A stretch of DNA of 64,000 nucleotides from positions 1 to 64,000 of the forward strand of contig JAKFVU010000076.1 in the NCBI GenBank assembly GCA_021732025.1, given 5' to 3'. Position 1 is the stretch's first letter. The number at the start of each line of letters is the position of its first letter. The notes beneath the pieces were generated by a model, which saw nothing but the letters and a program-made list of their open reading frames with translations, did no database searches and had not been told where the DNA came from. This document shows positions 15,518 through 24,930 of this stretch, one piece after another. The position numbers and the translations under genes were made by a program. Source of the DNA: Candidatus Obscuribacterales bacterium (lineage in GTDB: Bacteria > Cyanobacteriota > Vampirovibrionia > Obscuribacterales > Obscuribacteraceae).

Positions 15518-18355
15518 TTACTTTCCTTTAGACCTAATCAGCTTCTGCACGTCAGATGCTTTCTGCTTTAGGTCTTGAGACAACTCTTTATTACCGAAAT
15601 GTACTGCTTCATAAACAGTGAAAAAGTCCGAAAGAGCAATTGGCAGATCTTTGTCTACTTTCATACCTTGTTTCAATCGATCAGCGACAACCTCACCAAC
15701 ACGACGAACAAATTGCTGGCTACTCTCAGATTCTAGGCGCTCAATCTTGATCTTCTTGAGCTCTTTGATGATCGCCAAGTAGACTTTCCATTCTGGCCCA
15801 CGCCAGCTATTAAGAGCGGCTTGGCGCTTGAGGTGGCGCAGGAAGAGAATGACACCAAATATGATTCCAGCAAGTAAGATTAGCAATGTGAAAATAATGG
15901 CAATCCAGCCAGCAATCCGACGTGGGCTGAGGCCTTCTTGGTCAGTAAAATTCATTCCGGCTTGGCTCTCTAACATCTTTTGAATAGCAGATAAGCTATA
16001 GCCCTCTTCCCGGGCCTGTGCAGGCAAGATACCATCGGGCACAGCATCGAAAGGTACCCAACCATACTCAGGTATGAATACTTCGGCCCAGAAGTGCAAA
16101 TCGTTAGTGCGCACTTCACGCACACCAGACACTTTGTTGGTCGTACCTATGCCATAGCCGCTCACTAAACGCGCCGGCAGTCCCACACTGCGACAGAGCA
16201 CCACAAAGGTAGAAGCGAAGTCTTGGCTATTGCCTAGTTTTCTCTCTAACAAGAATTGCTTAATGCGGTCTTCGGCCGGAGTAAATTCTTTTGGCTTACT
16301 CACTTCATATACAGCCTGAGTTCGCATAACGTGGCAAATTCTATCGGCTTGACTGAACCAATTACCGGTTGTACCGACAGCCTGATTGGCGAACTCTACA
16401 ACTTCTGGTGAAAGAGTTTCAGGTAACTGAAGGTAGTTGCCTAATACTTTGCGCAGTGAATCTTCTTGCTCAGCAGTAAGGCCTTGCTCAACTCTCATAT
16501 GATTGGTGTCGTAGAGAGGAAGTTCAGAGATAACTTTAAAAGTGGTGCCTTTTTTTATCGGCTCAGTGCTAAATACCATGCCATAGTCATTAACGATAAT
16601 CTTCTTGGTATCGATACCAACTGTTTGCGGTATCCAGCAAACAGGCATGACATTATCAAGGTCACTAACCATCTCGTAGCCTTGAGTAAGTTCTACTACG
16701 GGCATAATTTTCGGCACAATAAAAGCATTTGCTTTCTTCAAATCAAAATTAGGTTTATCTGGTCTGAAGAAGACAAAATGCACTGAAGAGTCAGCACCAA
16801 AACCACTTAGCTGACCATCAAGAGAACGTAACCGTTCTTCTTCAAGTTGCCTTACTGCTTCGGCTTCTTCAAGCTCGGCCTGCTTAGCTGGATCATTAAT
16901 TGCGCCTGGATTCTCCGCAATGGCATTAGCTGTATTAGTACCCTCAACTTCCAAATCACCATTTGGATTATTAGCATCTTCCGTTCCAGCAGCTGTATCA
17001 GTAGATGTAGCAGCAGTTTTGCTGGTGAGAGGACGTATGTTCATATTCTTTGTTTTCAAAGAATCTTTAGATCTGGTCCAGTAGCGACCATCGAAGTTAT
17101 CGAAAACGGCGCGGCGCTCCCAGAAAAGACGAGTAGAACTTACCTTAAATAGAATCTCTCCGGTTTTATAGAACGGATTGACATCCATATCAATTGTTTG
17201 AGCAGAGATAACTCCCGGAGGCAAGGCGTTCTTATCTTTACCGTCTTTGCCTCCGTGGGCACCGCCCTTACCAGCTTCAGGTTTGCCGTCTTTTCCCTTG
17301 CCGTCTTTGCTTTTTCCGTCTTTGCCTTTGCCGTCCTTGCCTTTTGCATCGGCCTTAGCTTTGGCTTCTTTTTCTTTGGCCGCTTTCTCTTTTGCTTCTT
17401 TCTCTTTGGCTTTGGCTTCGGCACTATCTTTAGTATCTTTAGTACCTTTAGTACCTTTGCCACCGCCCTTAGCGGTCTTCTCAGGCAATTGAGGAACAGC
17501 GTGTTTCTCAGGAGCCTTCACCGGAACTGCTTTATTCTTGTCCTCGTCTGAATTTGCCATTCCGAGGTTGCGCACGGGAGCTGTATAAGGATTTCTTGCA
17601 GGCTGTTTAGCTGGAGAGTGGTCAGTAAAGTCGGGAAGCAACCTTAGAAGATTGGCAAAACTCAAGTTATGAATACTTGAAGTAATTATGTCGATAGTGT
17701 CATCTGAACGCGGAATGAAGACAAACGAGAGAATGGTGATGAATGGCAGTAAGGCCAAAGTCAATTGAGCACTGCCCTTGGGTCTGCGCCTCTTTTCTGT
17801 AAAACTAGAAGGCACCACCGGTGCTGGCACCATTGGTCGTTCGAGCCAGTTAGTCAAAGTACGCGACATACAGTCGTAATAGAGCATCATCGTTCCAAAA
17901 CTTATATAGGTCAGGACAGTGAGGCCAAAATAAATACTGCGTGCAACTGGTGACAAACAACAGAGTATGAGAGCACCGAGCATTGCGGAAAGATTTATAT
18001 CTGAACGTGACTTCAAGTCAAAAGTGTGAAGCGCAAAAGTGCCAGCGATAAAGTGCACCACTGGTCCCCAGAAATCGGCTGGGCCATTCATGGGGTTGAG
18101 AAACTCTGCTAGAGCATTGGCACCAACACCAAATACACCAACGATAACAATGCCTTGCATCCAAGATTGTTTTTCATAGCGATACTGATAGGCCACCAAA
18201 CTACCAATCGTGCATAGGGTGAATGCAAGAACCATAACAGGCCATGAGGTCCTGATGAATGCACAACTGGCGACAATACATGTCAAAGTCATGCAATAAA
18301 CAATCACCCGCAGGGCGATAGAATCTTCTGGAGTTTCAACTTCTCGCTTACTCAT
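15518..18355 (-). CDS. TgpA-like transglutaminase-fold membrane protein with Cys-to-Ser site
   Basis: 945 residues. The N-terminal ~220 residues hold several membrane helices (DUF3488-like). A Lys/Gly/Asp-rich linker at about 282-379 (KGKDGKGKDGK type) is followed by an extracytoplasmic part with a transglutaminase core (about 690-775), a membrane helix at 808-837 and a cytoplasmic DUF4129-like tail. The core keeps His in HFWAEVFIPEYGW and Asp in PFDAVP, but the catalytic Cys position (usual GxCxxFAS) is Ser710 in GNSQDFAS. The start is ATG at 18355, overlapping the DUF58 stop by 4 bp (ATGA) with GGAAGGAG 13 bases upstream; the earlier ATG at 18379 lies inside DUF58. MoxR-DUF58-TgpA is a known conserved trio of uncertain envelope function. 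Confidence 0.9.
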   Translation of the reverse strand: MSKREVETPEDSIALRVIVYCMTLTCIVASCAFIRTSWPVMVLAFTLCTIGSLVAYQYRYEKQSWMQGIVIVGVFGVGANALAEFLNPMNGPADFWGPVVHFIAGTFALHTFDLKSRSDINLSAMLGALILCCLSPVARSIYFGLTVLTYISFGTMMLYYDCMSRTLTNWLERPMVPAPVVPSSFTEKRRRPKGSAQLTLALLPFITILSFVFIPRSDDTIDIITSSIHNLSFANLLRLLPDFTDHSPAKQPARNPYTAPVRNLGMANSDEDKNKAVPVKAPEKHAVPQLPEKTAKGGGKGTKGTKDTKDSAEAKAKEKEAKEKAAKEKEAKAKADAKGKDGKGKDGKSKDGKGKDGKPEAGKGGAHGGKDGKDKNALPPGVISAQTIDMDVNPFYKTGEILFKVSSTRLFWERRAVFDNFDGRYWTRSKDSLKTKNMNIRPLTSKTAATSTDTAAGTEDANNPNGDLEVEGTNTANAIAENPGAINDPAKQAELEEAEAVRQLEEERLRSLDGQLSGFGADSSVHFVFFRPDKPNFDLKKANAFIVPKIMPVVELTQGYEMVSDLDNVMPVCWIPQTVGIDTKKIIVNDYGMVFSTEPIKKGTTFKVISELPLYDTNHMRVEQGLTAEQEDSLRKVLGNYLQLPETLSPEVVEFANQAVGTTGNWFSQADRICHVMRTQAVYEVSKPKEFTPAEDRIKQFLLERKLGNSQDFASTFVVLCRSVGLPARLVSGYGIGTTNKVSGVREVRTNDLHFWAEVFIPEYGWVPFDAVPDGILPAQAREEGYSLSAIQKMLESQAGMNFTDQEGLSPRRIAGWIAIIFTLLILLAGIIFGVILFLRHLKRQAALNSWRGPEWKVYLAIIKELKKIKIERLESESSQQFVRRVGEVVADRLKQGMKVDKDLPIALSDFFTVYEAVHFGNKELSQDLKQKASDVQKLIRSKGK
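17218..17510. repeat. Low-complexity Lys/Gly/Asp-coding tract inside the TgpA-like gene
   Basis: Degenerate tandem units coding KDGKG, KEAKEKA and KGTKGTKD on the minus strand. The DNA is visibly repetitive (units such as ttgccgtctttgcc). It encodes about 98 residues of a charged, disordered linker on the predicted extracytoplasmic side. Confidence 0.8.
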
Positions 18356-19947
18356 AAGCCTTCGAAATCTCCTTCCCATTCAATTCGCGCTAAAACCTTG
18401 CCTGAGGTTGGCCCTAGCTCAGCTTTCTCGGTCTTCTTGGCCGAGGCACCGCGACTTTTAGAGGTGGCCACCTTCTCAGTATTTTGCACTTCCATACCAG
18501 GCAAGGGCTGATCTTCATCTTGCCAGCCTGGAGAGACTTCAACTACTTCCACAGGCAGACAAACCACATCACCACGGCTTTGGCTGTACTTCACAATTTT
18601 GTCAGAGGTGGGCAACACTGTAACCAACGGACAATCGTTGATATGGTCCCAAGTAGCTGCAGCAGTTTCAACTTCTTCATCGAACGATTTGCGATTAGCC
18701 GCTACTTTTGTAATGGGCTCAACACGAGCCAGTATCTCAGCGGTTAGGGCTAGACCAGGCGGTATATGTGGCAAGTCAGCTAAGAGGTCATGCAGATCAC
18801 CTGACTCAGTTGGTGGATTGAGCAAAAGTCTTGGCATATGCCCAAGACTGTGGCCCAAATGAACCAACGAATTCACGAGTTTAACAGTCAACTCAAATTG
18901 ATCTTGACTGCGATAGTTAGCGCGCAAATTGAGCAAAATATCAAATACCGGCAAGGTTTCAGAATCAAACTCGCGCACTAACATTTTGCCTTGACGAGCT
19001 GTTGAGGCCCAATGAATATGTCTCATGCTATCGCCGCTGCGAAATTCACGAACGCTGCGAAAGCTGCTTGATTGATGAGTAATTACTGAATTAGAGGTAG
19101 CATGTCCCATAGGCGAAACAATGCCCGAAAGCAGGTAGAGAAAATTACCAGAAATCGGTAAGACATCAGGATAAACGGTGATGCTCGGTTTCGTCTCAGA
19201 CACTTCAGTCATTTTGACTGTGCGGGTCCACCAGGTTATGCCGAAAGGAAAACAAGTCGAAAGTTCAATGCTGTCAAGGAAATAGACACCACGTCTAAGC
19301 GACGGTGTGGGGAAGCTATACCATTCGGCATTATCAACTTTATCAATGTAGACTGGGTCAGGAGCTACCATAATATCGCTCGGCTTACCGTCAGCAGCAC
19401 GCTTAGTCATATTAACGGTCATGCGCAGTGCCCGAGTTGGCACCACCCATGATATCGGACCAAGTTTAAAATGGCGCTTTATATTGACACGCACTGTAGC
19501 TGTTTCAAGAGCAGCAACTTCTTGTGGTAACAAGTAACTAGAAGAGAGACCTGCCAATTCACAAAAAGGCAAAATCGATCCCAAAATCAAAGCGACAAGA
19601 AATGCAGCCGACAATAGGTAAATCCATTCACTAGCGACAAAGGCAGCAAATATATAGAGCACTGCGGAAAGTATCAAAAGACCGAATTGACGGCCTTCAA
19701 GGGTGACACTGAAGCCACGACCCACCGGTATGCGCAAACGCTTGCCACCAGACGAACCGAAGACTTGCTCTTGAGATATCGGCCGACCTGGTGCCATACC
19801 CGAGTTTTGCGGCGGCGGTTGAGACCCCATTTGAGACGAATTACTGCCGGGAGCAGGTACTCCAAGTTTTGATTTGCCACCGCCTTGCTTGCCTTTATCA
19901 GGCTGGGACGGGGACGGTCTCAAGGATTTTTTCGATGAGTTCTGCAT
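18352..19947 (-). CDS. DUF58 domain protein
   Basis: 531 residues. A disordered Pro/Gly/Ser-rich N-terminus (1-70), two adjacent hydrophobic helices (about 88-128), and a C-terminal DUF58 domain with the signature SSFRSVREFRSGDSMRHIHW and ARQGKMLVREFD. DUF58 proteins pair with MoxR ATPases and transglutaminase-like proteins. The 3' end overlaps the TgpA-like start by 4 bp. The ATG at 19947 lies 50 bp inside moxR without a clear ribosome site; a later start (such as Met42) would remove only disordered sequence. Reads as one intact frame. Confidence 0.9.
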   Translation of the reverse strand: MQNSSKKSLRPSPSQPDKGKQGGGKSKLGVPAPGSNSSQMGSQPPPQNSGMAPGRPISQEQVFGSSGGKRLRIPVGRGFSVTLEGRQFGLLILSAVLYIFAAFVASEWIYLLSAAFLVALILGSILPFCELAGLSSSYLLPQEVAALETATVRVNIKRHFKLGPISWVVPTRALRMTVNMTKRAADGKPSDIMVAPDPVYIDKVDNAEWYSFPTPSLRRGVYFLDSIELSTCFPFGITWWTRTVKMTEVSETKPSITVYPDVLPISGNFLYLLSGIVSPMGHATSNSVITHQSSSFRSVREFRSGDSMRHIHWASTARQGKMLVREFDSETLPVFDILLNLRANYRSQDQFELTVKLVNSLVHLGHSLGHMPRLLLNPPTESGDLHDLLADLPHIPPGLALTAEILARVEPITKVAANRKSFDEEVETAAATWDHINDCPLVTVLPTSDKIVKYSQSRGDVVCLPVEVVEVSPGWQDEDQPLPGMEVQNTEKVATSKSRGASAKKTEKAELGPTSGKVLARIEWEGDFEGL

Positions 19948-20866
19948 GACTGACCCGGTTGGTCTTTACTTTTGGTAAAACACGATGTCCGAAGACTGAA
20001 GGAGCAAGCAACTTAATATCATCGGGAGTGACAAAATCTCTGCCGTCGATAAAAGCATTTGCCTGCGCCGCTCTAACTAGTAGCTGTGAGCCCCGAGGGC
20101 TGACACCAAGTAAAACAGACGGGTGTTTTCTAGTAGTTTGCACAATCTGCACTACATAGTTAACGAGAGCATCGTGCACAAAGATTTTCCTCACACCAGC
20201 TCTGGCGTTCAGTACATCTTCAGTACTAAGAACAGAATCTACATGAAAACCGCCCTCGCGCATGGTCTTCTTAATGATCTCTGCCTCTTGGTCGGCCTGA
20301 GGGTAGCCCAGAGACATCGACATCATAAATCTGTCTAACTGTGCCTCTGGCAGTGGGAATGTACCATGGTGCTCAATCGGGTTCTGAGTAGCAATGACAA
20401 AAAAGAGTGGTGGCAGAGGTCTTGTAGTACCGTCACTGGTGACCTGACCTTCTTCCATGGCTTCTAAGAGCGATGACTGAGTGCGCGGTGTAGCACGGTT
20501 GATTTCATCAACTAAAAGAATGTTAGTGAAAATCGGCCCCGGCATGAAGTGAAAACTGTTGTCTTTTTGATCAAATATATTGACGCCCGACACGTCAGAC
20601 GGCAACAGGTCAGGAGTGCACTGAATACGTTTAAAGTTGGCAGTGACTGAGTTAGCTAAACTCTTCGCCAAGAGGGTCTTGCCCACACCGGGAACGTCTT
20701 CTAACAAGACATGACCGCCAGCAAGCATTGCCACAACAGCCAGCTTGGCAGGCCTTGCCTGTCCAACCAGTGCTTTGCCCATGTTCTGGACCAAGGCCTT
20801 TGCCGCACCACTGTACGCCGAGGTCTGAGCTGGGCCGGTGTTAGCAAAAGTTTGAGGTTTATTCAC
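19898..20866 (-). CDS. MoxR family AAA+ ATPase
   Basis: 322 residues. Walker A EDVPGVGKTLLAKSLA, Walker B LLVDEINRATPRTQSSLLEAMEE, sensor ATQNPIEHHGTFPLPEAQLDRF and the C-terminal lid are all intact. MoxR ATPases act as chaperone-like assembly factors. First gene of an operon with the DUF58, TgpA-like and amidohydrolase-like genes. Upstream is the short palindrome ATACC-CA-GGTAT (20906-20917). Confidence 0.95.
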   Translation of the reverse strand: MNKPQTFANTGPAQTSAYSGAAKALVQNMGKALVGQARPAKLAVVAMLAGGHVLLEDVPGVGKTLLAKSLANSVTANFKRIQCTPDLLPSDVSGVNIFDQKDNSFHFMPGPIFTNILLVDEINRATPRTQSSLLEAMEEGQVTSDGTTRPLPPLFFVIATQNPIEHHGTFPLPEAQLDRFMMSMSLGYPQADQEAEIIKKTMREGGFHVDSVLSTEDVLNARAGVRKIFVHDALVNYVVQIVQTTRKHPSVLLGVSPRGSQLLVRAAQANAFIDGRDFVTPDDIKLLAPSVFGHRVLPKVKTNRVSHAELIEKILETVPVPA

Positions 20867-21093
20867 GTTCTTCAGACCCTTCTATAAAAACCAACATAGA
20901 CGTTCATACCCAGGTATAAGTTACACCTAAACAGCTTGAATATAGCTGCCAGCGGAAGTCAAGCTTGTTGAAACTGACGATTTAGGCAATTTATCAGCCT
21001 CCGGCACCTATGCAAGGCTAGTTATTCTCTTATAATTGCAATGGAAGCTTACAAGCAATAAATTACGGTTTATATCAGGGTAGGAAGCGACGG
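20867..21093. promoter_or_regulatory. Divergent intergenic region, moxR/small membrane protein
   Basis: 227 bases. The palindrome ATACCCAGGTAT is at 20906-20917. TATAAT at 21031-21036 is a good -10 for the plus-strand small gene, though no good -35 is seen. No gene is visible. Confidence 0.4.
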
Positions 21094-21300
21094 ATGTCAA
21101 ACAACACCAAGTTCATTTTGATCGGGCTAGCAATCTGTGTAGTCCTCGGCGTCTTTCTCCAAAATACAATTTTCAACGCATTGAAACAGGACCTTGGCGG
21201 CACTTCTGAACTGCTAACACCAGACCAGATGGCCAAGAAAGCCAAAACCGATGCTATCAAAAACCAGAAGAAGTTCGAACAAAGCCACAAGAAACCGTAG
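21094..21300 (+). CDS. 68-residue membrane-anchored protein
   Basis: One hydrophobic helix (residues 6-24) then a basic hydrophilic tail (PDQMAKKAKTDAIKNQKKFEQ). AGGAAG lies eight bases before the ATG, and TATAAT is 58 bases upstream. Predicted single-pass with the tail probably outside or at the membrane surface. No family is recognised. The next gene is convergent. Confidence 0.65.
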   Translation: MSNNTKFILIGLAICVVLGVFLQNTIFNALKQDLGGTSELLTPDQMAKKAKTDAIKNQKKFEQSHKKP

Positions 21301-21334
21301 TTGGCTGCCATGTAGAAATGGCGTTTAATGATTC

Positions 21335-22501
21335 TTAAAGTATTTTCTCAGCGCTCTCTGGATCTGCGCTTAACAGCAAGTAGCGGTAAACCACATTAAG
21401 AGCACTAGCCACTGGAATGGCAAAAATGATGCCAAGCATGCCATCAATTTTGGCACCAATCATGATTGCGATGAAGATAACTACTGGGTGGAGACCAATT
21501 TTTCCGCCAATGTAGCGGGGTGCTACTAGATTGTCTTTGAGCCATTGAAAAATATTGAAAACCAAGAGCAAAATTACCACTTGACCAATGCGATTGGCAG
21601 GAATATTGTCGAGACCGTTAAGTGCAACCACAATCAATGCTGGTAAAAATCCAATGGGTGGGCCTATGACCGGCACCACTTCCCAGATACCGAGAATTAC
21701 ACTGAGCACCAGGGCGAATGGCACGCCAATCACCAAATAAACGAGCAACATCACCAAGCCGAAGGCTAAACCGAGTACTAATTGACCGCGAAAAAATGCC
21801 TGCAAACTGACATCAATTTCAGCAGACATTTTTTTCAACGACGGGCGATAACTCCTAGGAAAAGTGGCTATAACCCAATCAGTCATGCGATAACCGTCGA
21901 GCATAAAGTAGAAAGATACAACCAGAATACTCAAGGCATAAAGCAACCAAGTCATAGTCGACATGGCCACTTCGCCGACTCGCGAAAATATCATCGAAGT
22001 ATCGGGTTTAGGAATATTCTGTGCCACAGATGTGAGCAAATCGATTGCTCTAATCTGTATCTGAGCGGCATGAAGACGCTCATCGAGTGGCGCCAGCGAA
22101 CGACCAAACGTTTCAATTGTGCGGGGTAGCTCATGAAACACAGATTCGATCAACTGATTGATTTGCACCAGCAGTGATGGCACGACAGTGAGTGACAAAA
22201 TTACTAAAACTACTGCCACGATGGCATAAACGACAAAAATCGAAAACGCTCGGTTCTTCAGAATTTTCTCTAACCAGTCAACCACACTGATGAACAAATA
22301 AGAGATCAGAATAGATATGCCGAGAATTCGCACTATGTCTAAGAAATAGAGAATAAATTGACAAGCAGCACTGAAGATTATCAGAGCCAGAACTGCTATC
22401 AGAAGCTTTCTTTGCACCGATAACAAAGGATCATTCGGTCGTGACCCTGAATTAGAGCCCGAACTAGAATCTAAATTAGAATCTGAACTTGATTCTGGCA
22501 C
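21335..22501 (-). CDS. AI-2E family transporter
   Basis: 388 residues with about eight membrane helices. A Ser-rich, probably disordered N-terminus (1-25) is followed by paired helices (30-95), an amphipathic middle (LVQINQLIESVFHELPRTIE) and the C-terminal family signature region GIPFALVLSVILGIWEVVPVIG-like (reads GVPFALVLSVILGIWEVVP), then GGKIGLHPVVIFIAIMIGAKI. The family exports varied small molecules (named for AI-2 export); the substrate here is unknown. GTG start with AAGGATG upstream. Co-directional with the TPR gene 21 bp upstream. Confidence 0.9.
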   Translation of the reverse strand: MPESSSDSNLDSSSGSNSGSRPNDPLLSVQRKLLIAVLALIIFSAACQFILYFLDIVRILGISILISYLFISVVDWLEKILKNRAFSIFVVYAIVAVVLVILSLTVVPSLLVQINQLIESVFHELPRTIETFGRSLAPLDERLHAAQIQIRAIDLLTSVAQNIPKPDTSMIFSRVGEVAMSTMTWLLYALSILVVSFYFMLDGYRMTDWVIATFPRSYRPSLKKMSAEIDVSLQAFFRGQLVLGLAFGLVMLLVYLVIGVPFALVLSVILGIWEVVPVIGPPIGFLPALIVVALNGLDNIPANRIGQVVILLLVFNIFQWLKDNLVAPRYIGGKIGLHPVVIFIAIMIGAKIDGMLGIIFAIPVASALNVVYRYLLLSADPESAEKIL

Positions 22502-22522
22502 TGAACAACATCCTTGTATCTT

Positions 22523-23302
22523 CTAAGGAGTAGGCTTGGAAGCCCTAATAAAATCTATTTTTGCCTTCAATTCACCGGGGATAGTGGCAGCAGTATACCC
22601 TTTGATCTCCACCACCTTTTTGTATTGATTAAAAGCTTCATCGAGATTCTTCGATTTAAGATAAATGTCGCCTAGCAGTTCGCAATATTCAGGCCGCTCC
22701 GGCTTGAGCATCAAGGCCAACTTGATCTCTTGCTCGGCGTCAGTCGCCGCATTAGGCGTGCTCGAACTATCAGAAGAGTTATTAGAGTTTGAGGCTTCAG
22801 CTAAGAGTATTTGAGCCAAACGAAAATGCGAATCGGTATCGGCAGGGTCAATTTGAATGGCCTGACGAAAGGCAACTTCAGCCTCGTTCAGGCGTTTTTG
22901 CCGCTGCAAAATTATGCCGAGATTGAAATGATAGTCAGCTCTCTTTGGTCTGAGCTTAAGGGCGATGCGGGCCTCGGCCTCAGCCGCCACAAACTGATCT
23001 AGATCTTTGAGCGCCAAGGCAAGATTATTATGATAGCCAGCCGCAGACGGATTAATCTGAATAGCTCGGCGATAGCACTCAACAGCCTCTTTCAGCTTGC
23101 CGCTAGACTGCAGGTCAATACCCTTTAAGTTGAGCTCACGAGCATGATTAGAGGAGGCAGAAGCAGGGCTTGACCCTGATTGAGCCTCAGCAGGCACCTG
23201 TAAAGACGTGGCAAGAAATACTGCATGTAGGCCAAAAAGGCACAAACAAGATATACAACCAATGGCAGGGCCAGTTCTAGCAAGCATATTTGCAGTTTTC
23301 AC
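22523..23302 (-). CDS. Secreted or membrane-tethered TPR protein
   Basis: 259 residues. A signal peptide or anchor at about 10-40 (ending VPAEA) is followed by four or so tetratricopeptide repeats from residue 55 (AVECYRRAIQINPSAAGYHNNLA, AEARIALKLRPKRADYHFNLG, AEVAFRQAIQIDPADTDSHF). A short Ser/Asn-rich insertion lies at about 180. GTG at 23302, or ATG at 23287, starts the gene. Probably a protein-interaction scaffold in the envelope. Confidence 0.88.
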   Translation of the reverse strand: MKTANMLARTGPAIGCISCLCLFGLHAVFLATSLQVPAEAQSGSSPASASSNHARELNLKGIDLQSSGKLKEAVECYRRAIQINPSAAGYHNNLALALKDLDQFVAAEAEARIALKLRPKRADYHFNLGIILQRQKRLNEAEVAFRQAIQIDPADTDSHFRLAQILLAEASNSNNSSDSSSTPNAATDAEQEIKLALMLKPERPEYCELLGDIYLKSKNLDEAFNQYKKVVEIKGYTAATIPGELKAKIDFIRASKPTP

Positions 23303-23384
23303 TCTCTAAACCAAATGCATATTACTCTGCTAAGCTTCACAGGTAAAGCTAGCTAGCCTGGCAAAGAGCTATCAACAGGTAACC

Positions 23385-24332
23385 ATGAGAAATCGCCTTT
23401 TAGTATCCGCCTTAGTGGTCGCCATATTAATAGACGTGGCTGGCATAGTCTTTTTTGTTTTGTTTCTCACTCAGTCAGGCAAGCTGCGTAAAGTGCAAAA
23501 AGAACGGCAGGTTATGGCTGACAACCTTGCGGCTATGCGCAACAGCCAAGCTTTCACTGTCGATAAACCTCTCGAACTACCAGAGAGGCATTCATTTATT
23601 GCCAAGCAAGACGGCACCCACGACCGTTATGCCATGGCGCCGCCCATGGTCTTTGATGGCGCTAAAGACCTGACACTTGTAATCTATTTACACGGTATGG
23701 GTTCAAACGACCTCGAACCGTTCCTCTCACCAAAGCAAAGCACCATTGCCCAGACCATTCAGAGTCATTATCCCGCTGCCATTTTTGCCTCGCCCAATTA
23801 TCGAGCGACAACATCCTGGGCCAATCCCTTAGCCATTGCTGATATAAACCAGAACATCCATGAATTGATGGAACGCTATCCAGTTTCCCAAATAGTAATC
23901 ATGGGCACCTCAATGGGAGGCTGCTCCTCTCTCGCTTATAGCTATCTGGCAGCAGACGATATTAAGGCCAAGATTGTGGGAGTGGTATCTTGTGAAGGTG
24001 CTGGCGACTGGCAAGCTCTCTATCACAAGACTCCATCAAAGATGGTGAAGACCGGCATGATTATTGGCCTTGGCGGTCCTGTAGAGGCAGTGCCCAATAT
24101 GTACAGCGAGCGCAGCATCAATAACAACCTTGAAAAAGTAAGGCCTGGCACTAAGTTCGCCTTGATCTCGGCCGAGCAAGATACGGTGATTCCGCCATTC
24201 TTACAGAAAGAAATGGCAGAAAAACTCAAGAGCGCCAATTTTCCAACCAAGCTGATTTCAACTCCAGACAAGCACGGCGTGCCATCATCTGAATTATATT
24301 TAGAAGGTCTGAACTTCGTCCTAAACAAGTAG
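23385..24332 (+). CDS. Membrane-anchored alpha/beta hydrolase (esterase type)
   Basis: 315 residues. Signal anchor at residues 5-28. The alpha/beta-hydrolase core has LVIYLHGMGSND (oxyanion region), nucleophile elbow GTSMGG, Asp in AEQDTVIP and His in DKHGVP, so the triad is complete. Domain order and spacing suggest a feruloyl-esterase or PHB-depolymerase-like fold. The substrate is unknown. Ends 1 bp before the convergent NTF2-like gene. Confidence 0.85.
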   Translation: MRNRLLVSALVVAILIDVAGIVFFVLFLTQSGKLRKVQKERQVMADNLAAMRNSQAFTVDKPLELPERHSFIAKQDGTHDRYAMAPPMVFDGAKDLTLVIYLHGMGSNDLEPFLSPKQSTIAQTIQSHYPAAIFASPNYRATTSWANPLAIADINQNIHELMERYPVSQIVIMGTSMGGCSSLAYSYLAADDIKAKIVGVVSCEGAGDWQALYHKTPSKMVKTGMIIGLGGPVEAVPNMYSERSINNNLEKVRPGTKFALISAEQDTVIPPFLQKEMAEKLKSANFPTKLISTPDKHGVPSSELYLEGLNFVLNK

Positions 24333-24333
24333 T

Positions 24334-24915
24334 CTAAGAAGAAACTTTCTTCCAAAGGCCTTGGCTATGCAGTTCTTTCCATTTATCGCCTTCTTTGACA
24401 AAGACTTTTGTGTCATGCGATTCAAAGACCACAGGACGCTTGCCGCCCATCACCTTGCGCAGAACACAGGTAACAGTGGCGGTATTGCCCTTCACTTTGG
24501 CGTAGGGCTGATAGATGGTGTACGAAACGGCGTGGTTTTCGGAGGCTTGAACTGACTGTTCGTAGCGCTCTTTTATACGAGCAATTACTTGCTGTTTTCC
24601 GACCAATAGCTGCTTTGTGATGTCATCGAAAGTAGTGACGTTATCATCGAAATACTCAGCAAAATGTTCAAAGTCGCCTTTGTTTATTGCCTTTGCCATT
24701 TCATGCAAAGTATCAATTACTTTCTGTGACTCAACGCATGCGGCATGGGGATCGACGCAAGTTACACTGCACTCGTCTTTAGCTTCTTTAGTCTCGCCAG
24801 CCAGAGCAGCGCCCTGGGGTATTAAAGACGAACAACAAATCGCACTGAGTGCCAACGTCGAGAAAAGCGAGAGGTGAAGCTTGCTAGCTACTTTAGACTT
24901 AGTGATTAACATCAT
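24334..24915 (-). CDS. Secreted NTF2/SnoaL-like protein
   Basis: 193 residues. Signal peptide at 1-40 with a likely cleavage after AALA. The mature domain (70-190) matches the SnoaL/DUF4440 pattern (VIDTLHEMAKAINKGDFEHF, VTTFDD, HAVSYTIYQPYAKVKGNTA, WKELHSQGLW). Such domains bind small ligands or are calcium/calmodulin kinase II association-like. Same strand as the next small gene, 15 bp downstream of it. Confidence 0.8.
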   Translation of the reverse strand: MMLITKSKVASKLHLSLFSTLALSAICCSSLIPQGAALAGETKEAKDECSVTCVDPHAACVESQKVIDTLHEMAKAINKGDFEHFAEYFDDNVTTFDDITKQLLVGKQQVIARIKERYEQSVQASENHAVSYTIYQPYAKVKGNTATVTCVLRKVMGGKRPVVFESHDTKVFVKEGDKWKELHSQGLWKKVSS

Positions 24916-24930
24916 TTATTCTCCTCGCCC

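Noticed and set aside
17140-17551. Repetitive DNA in the TgpA-like gene as a CRISPR-like or satellite array
   Set aside because: Units are imperfect, have no spacers, and keep the reading frame as a Lys/Gly/Asp linker. Open frames on the opposite strand are by-products.
19898-19947. Possible frameshift between moxR and the DUF58 gene because of a 50-bp overlap
   Set aside because: Both frames have complete family motifs and proper ends; a start further inside the DUF58 gene would remove the overlap.
23330-23345. Fifth 7-4-7 site at CTTCACAGG near the esterase
   Set aside because: Only one TTCAC half-site; no partner 11 bp away.
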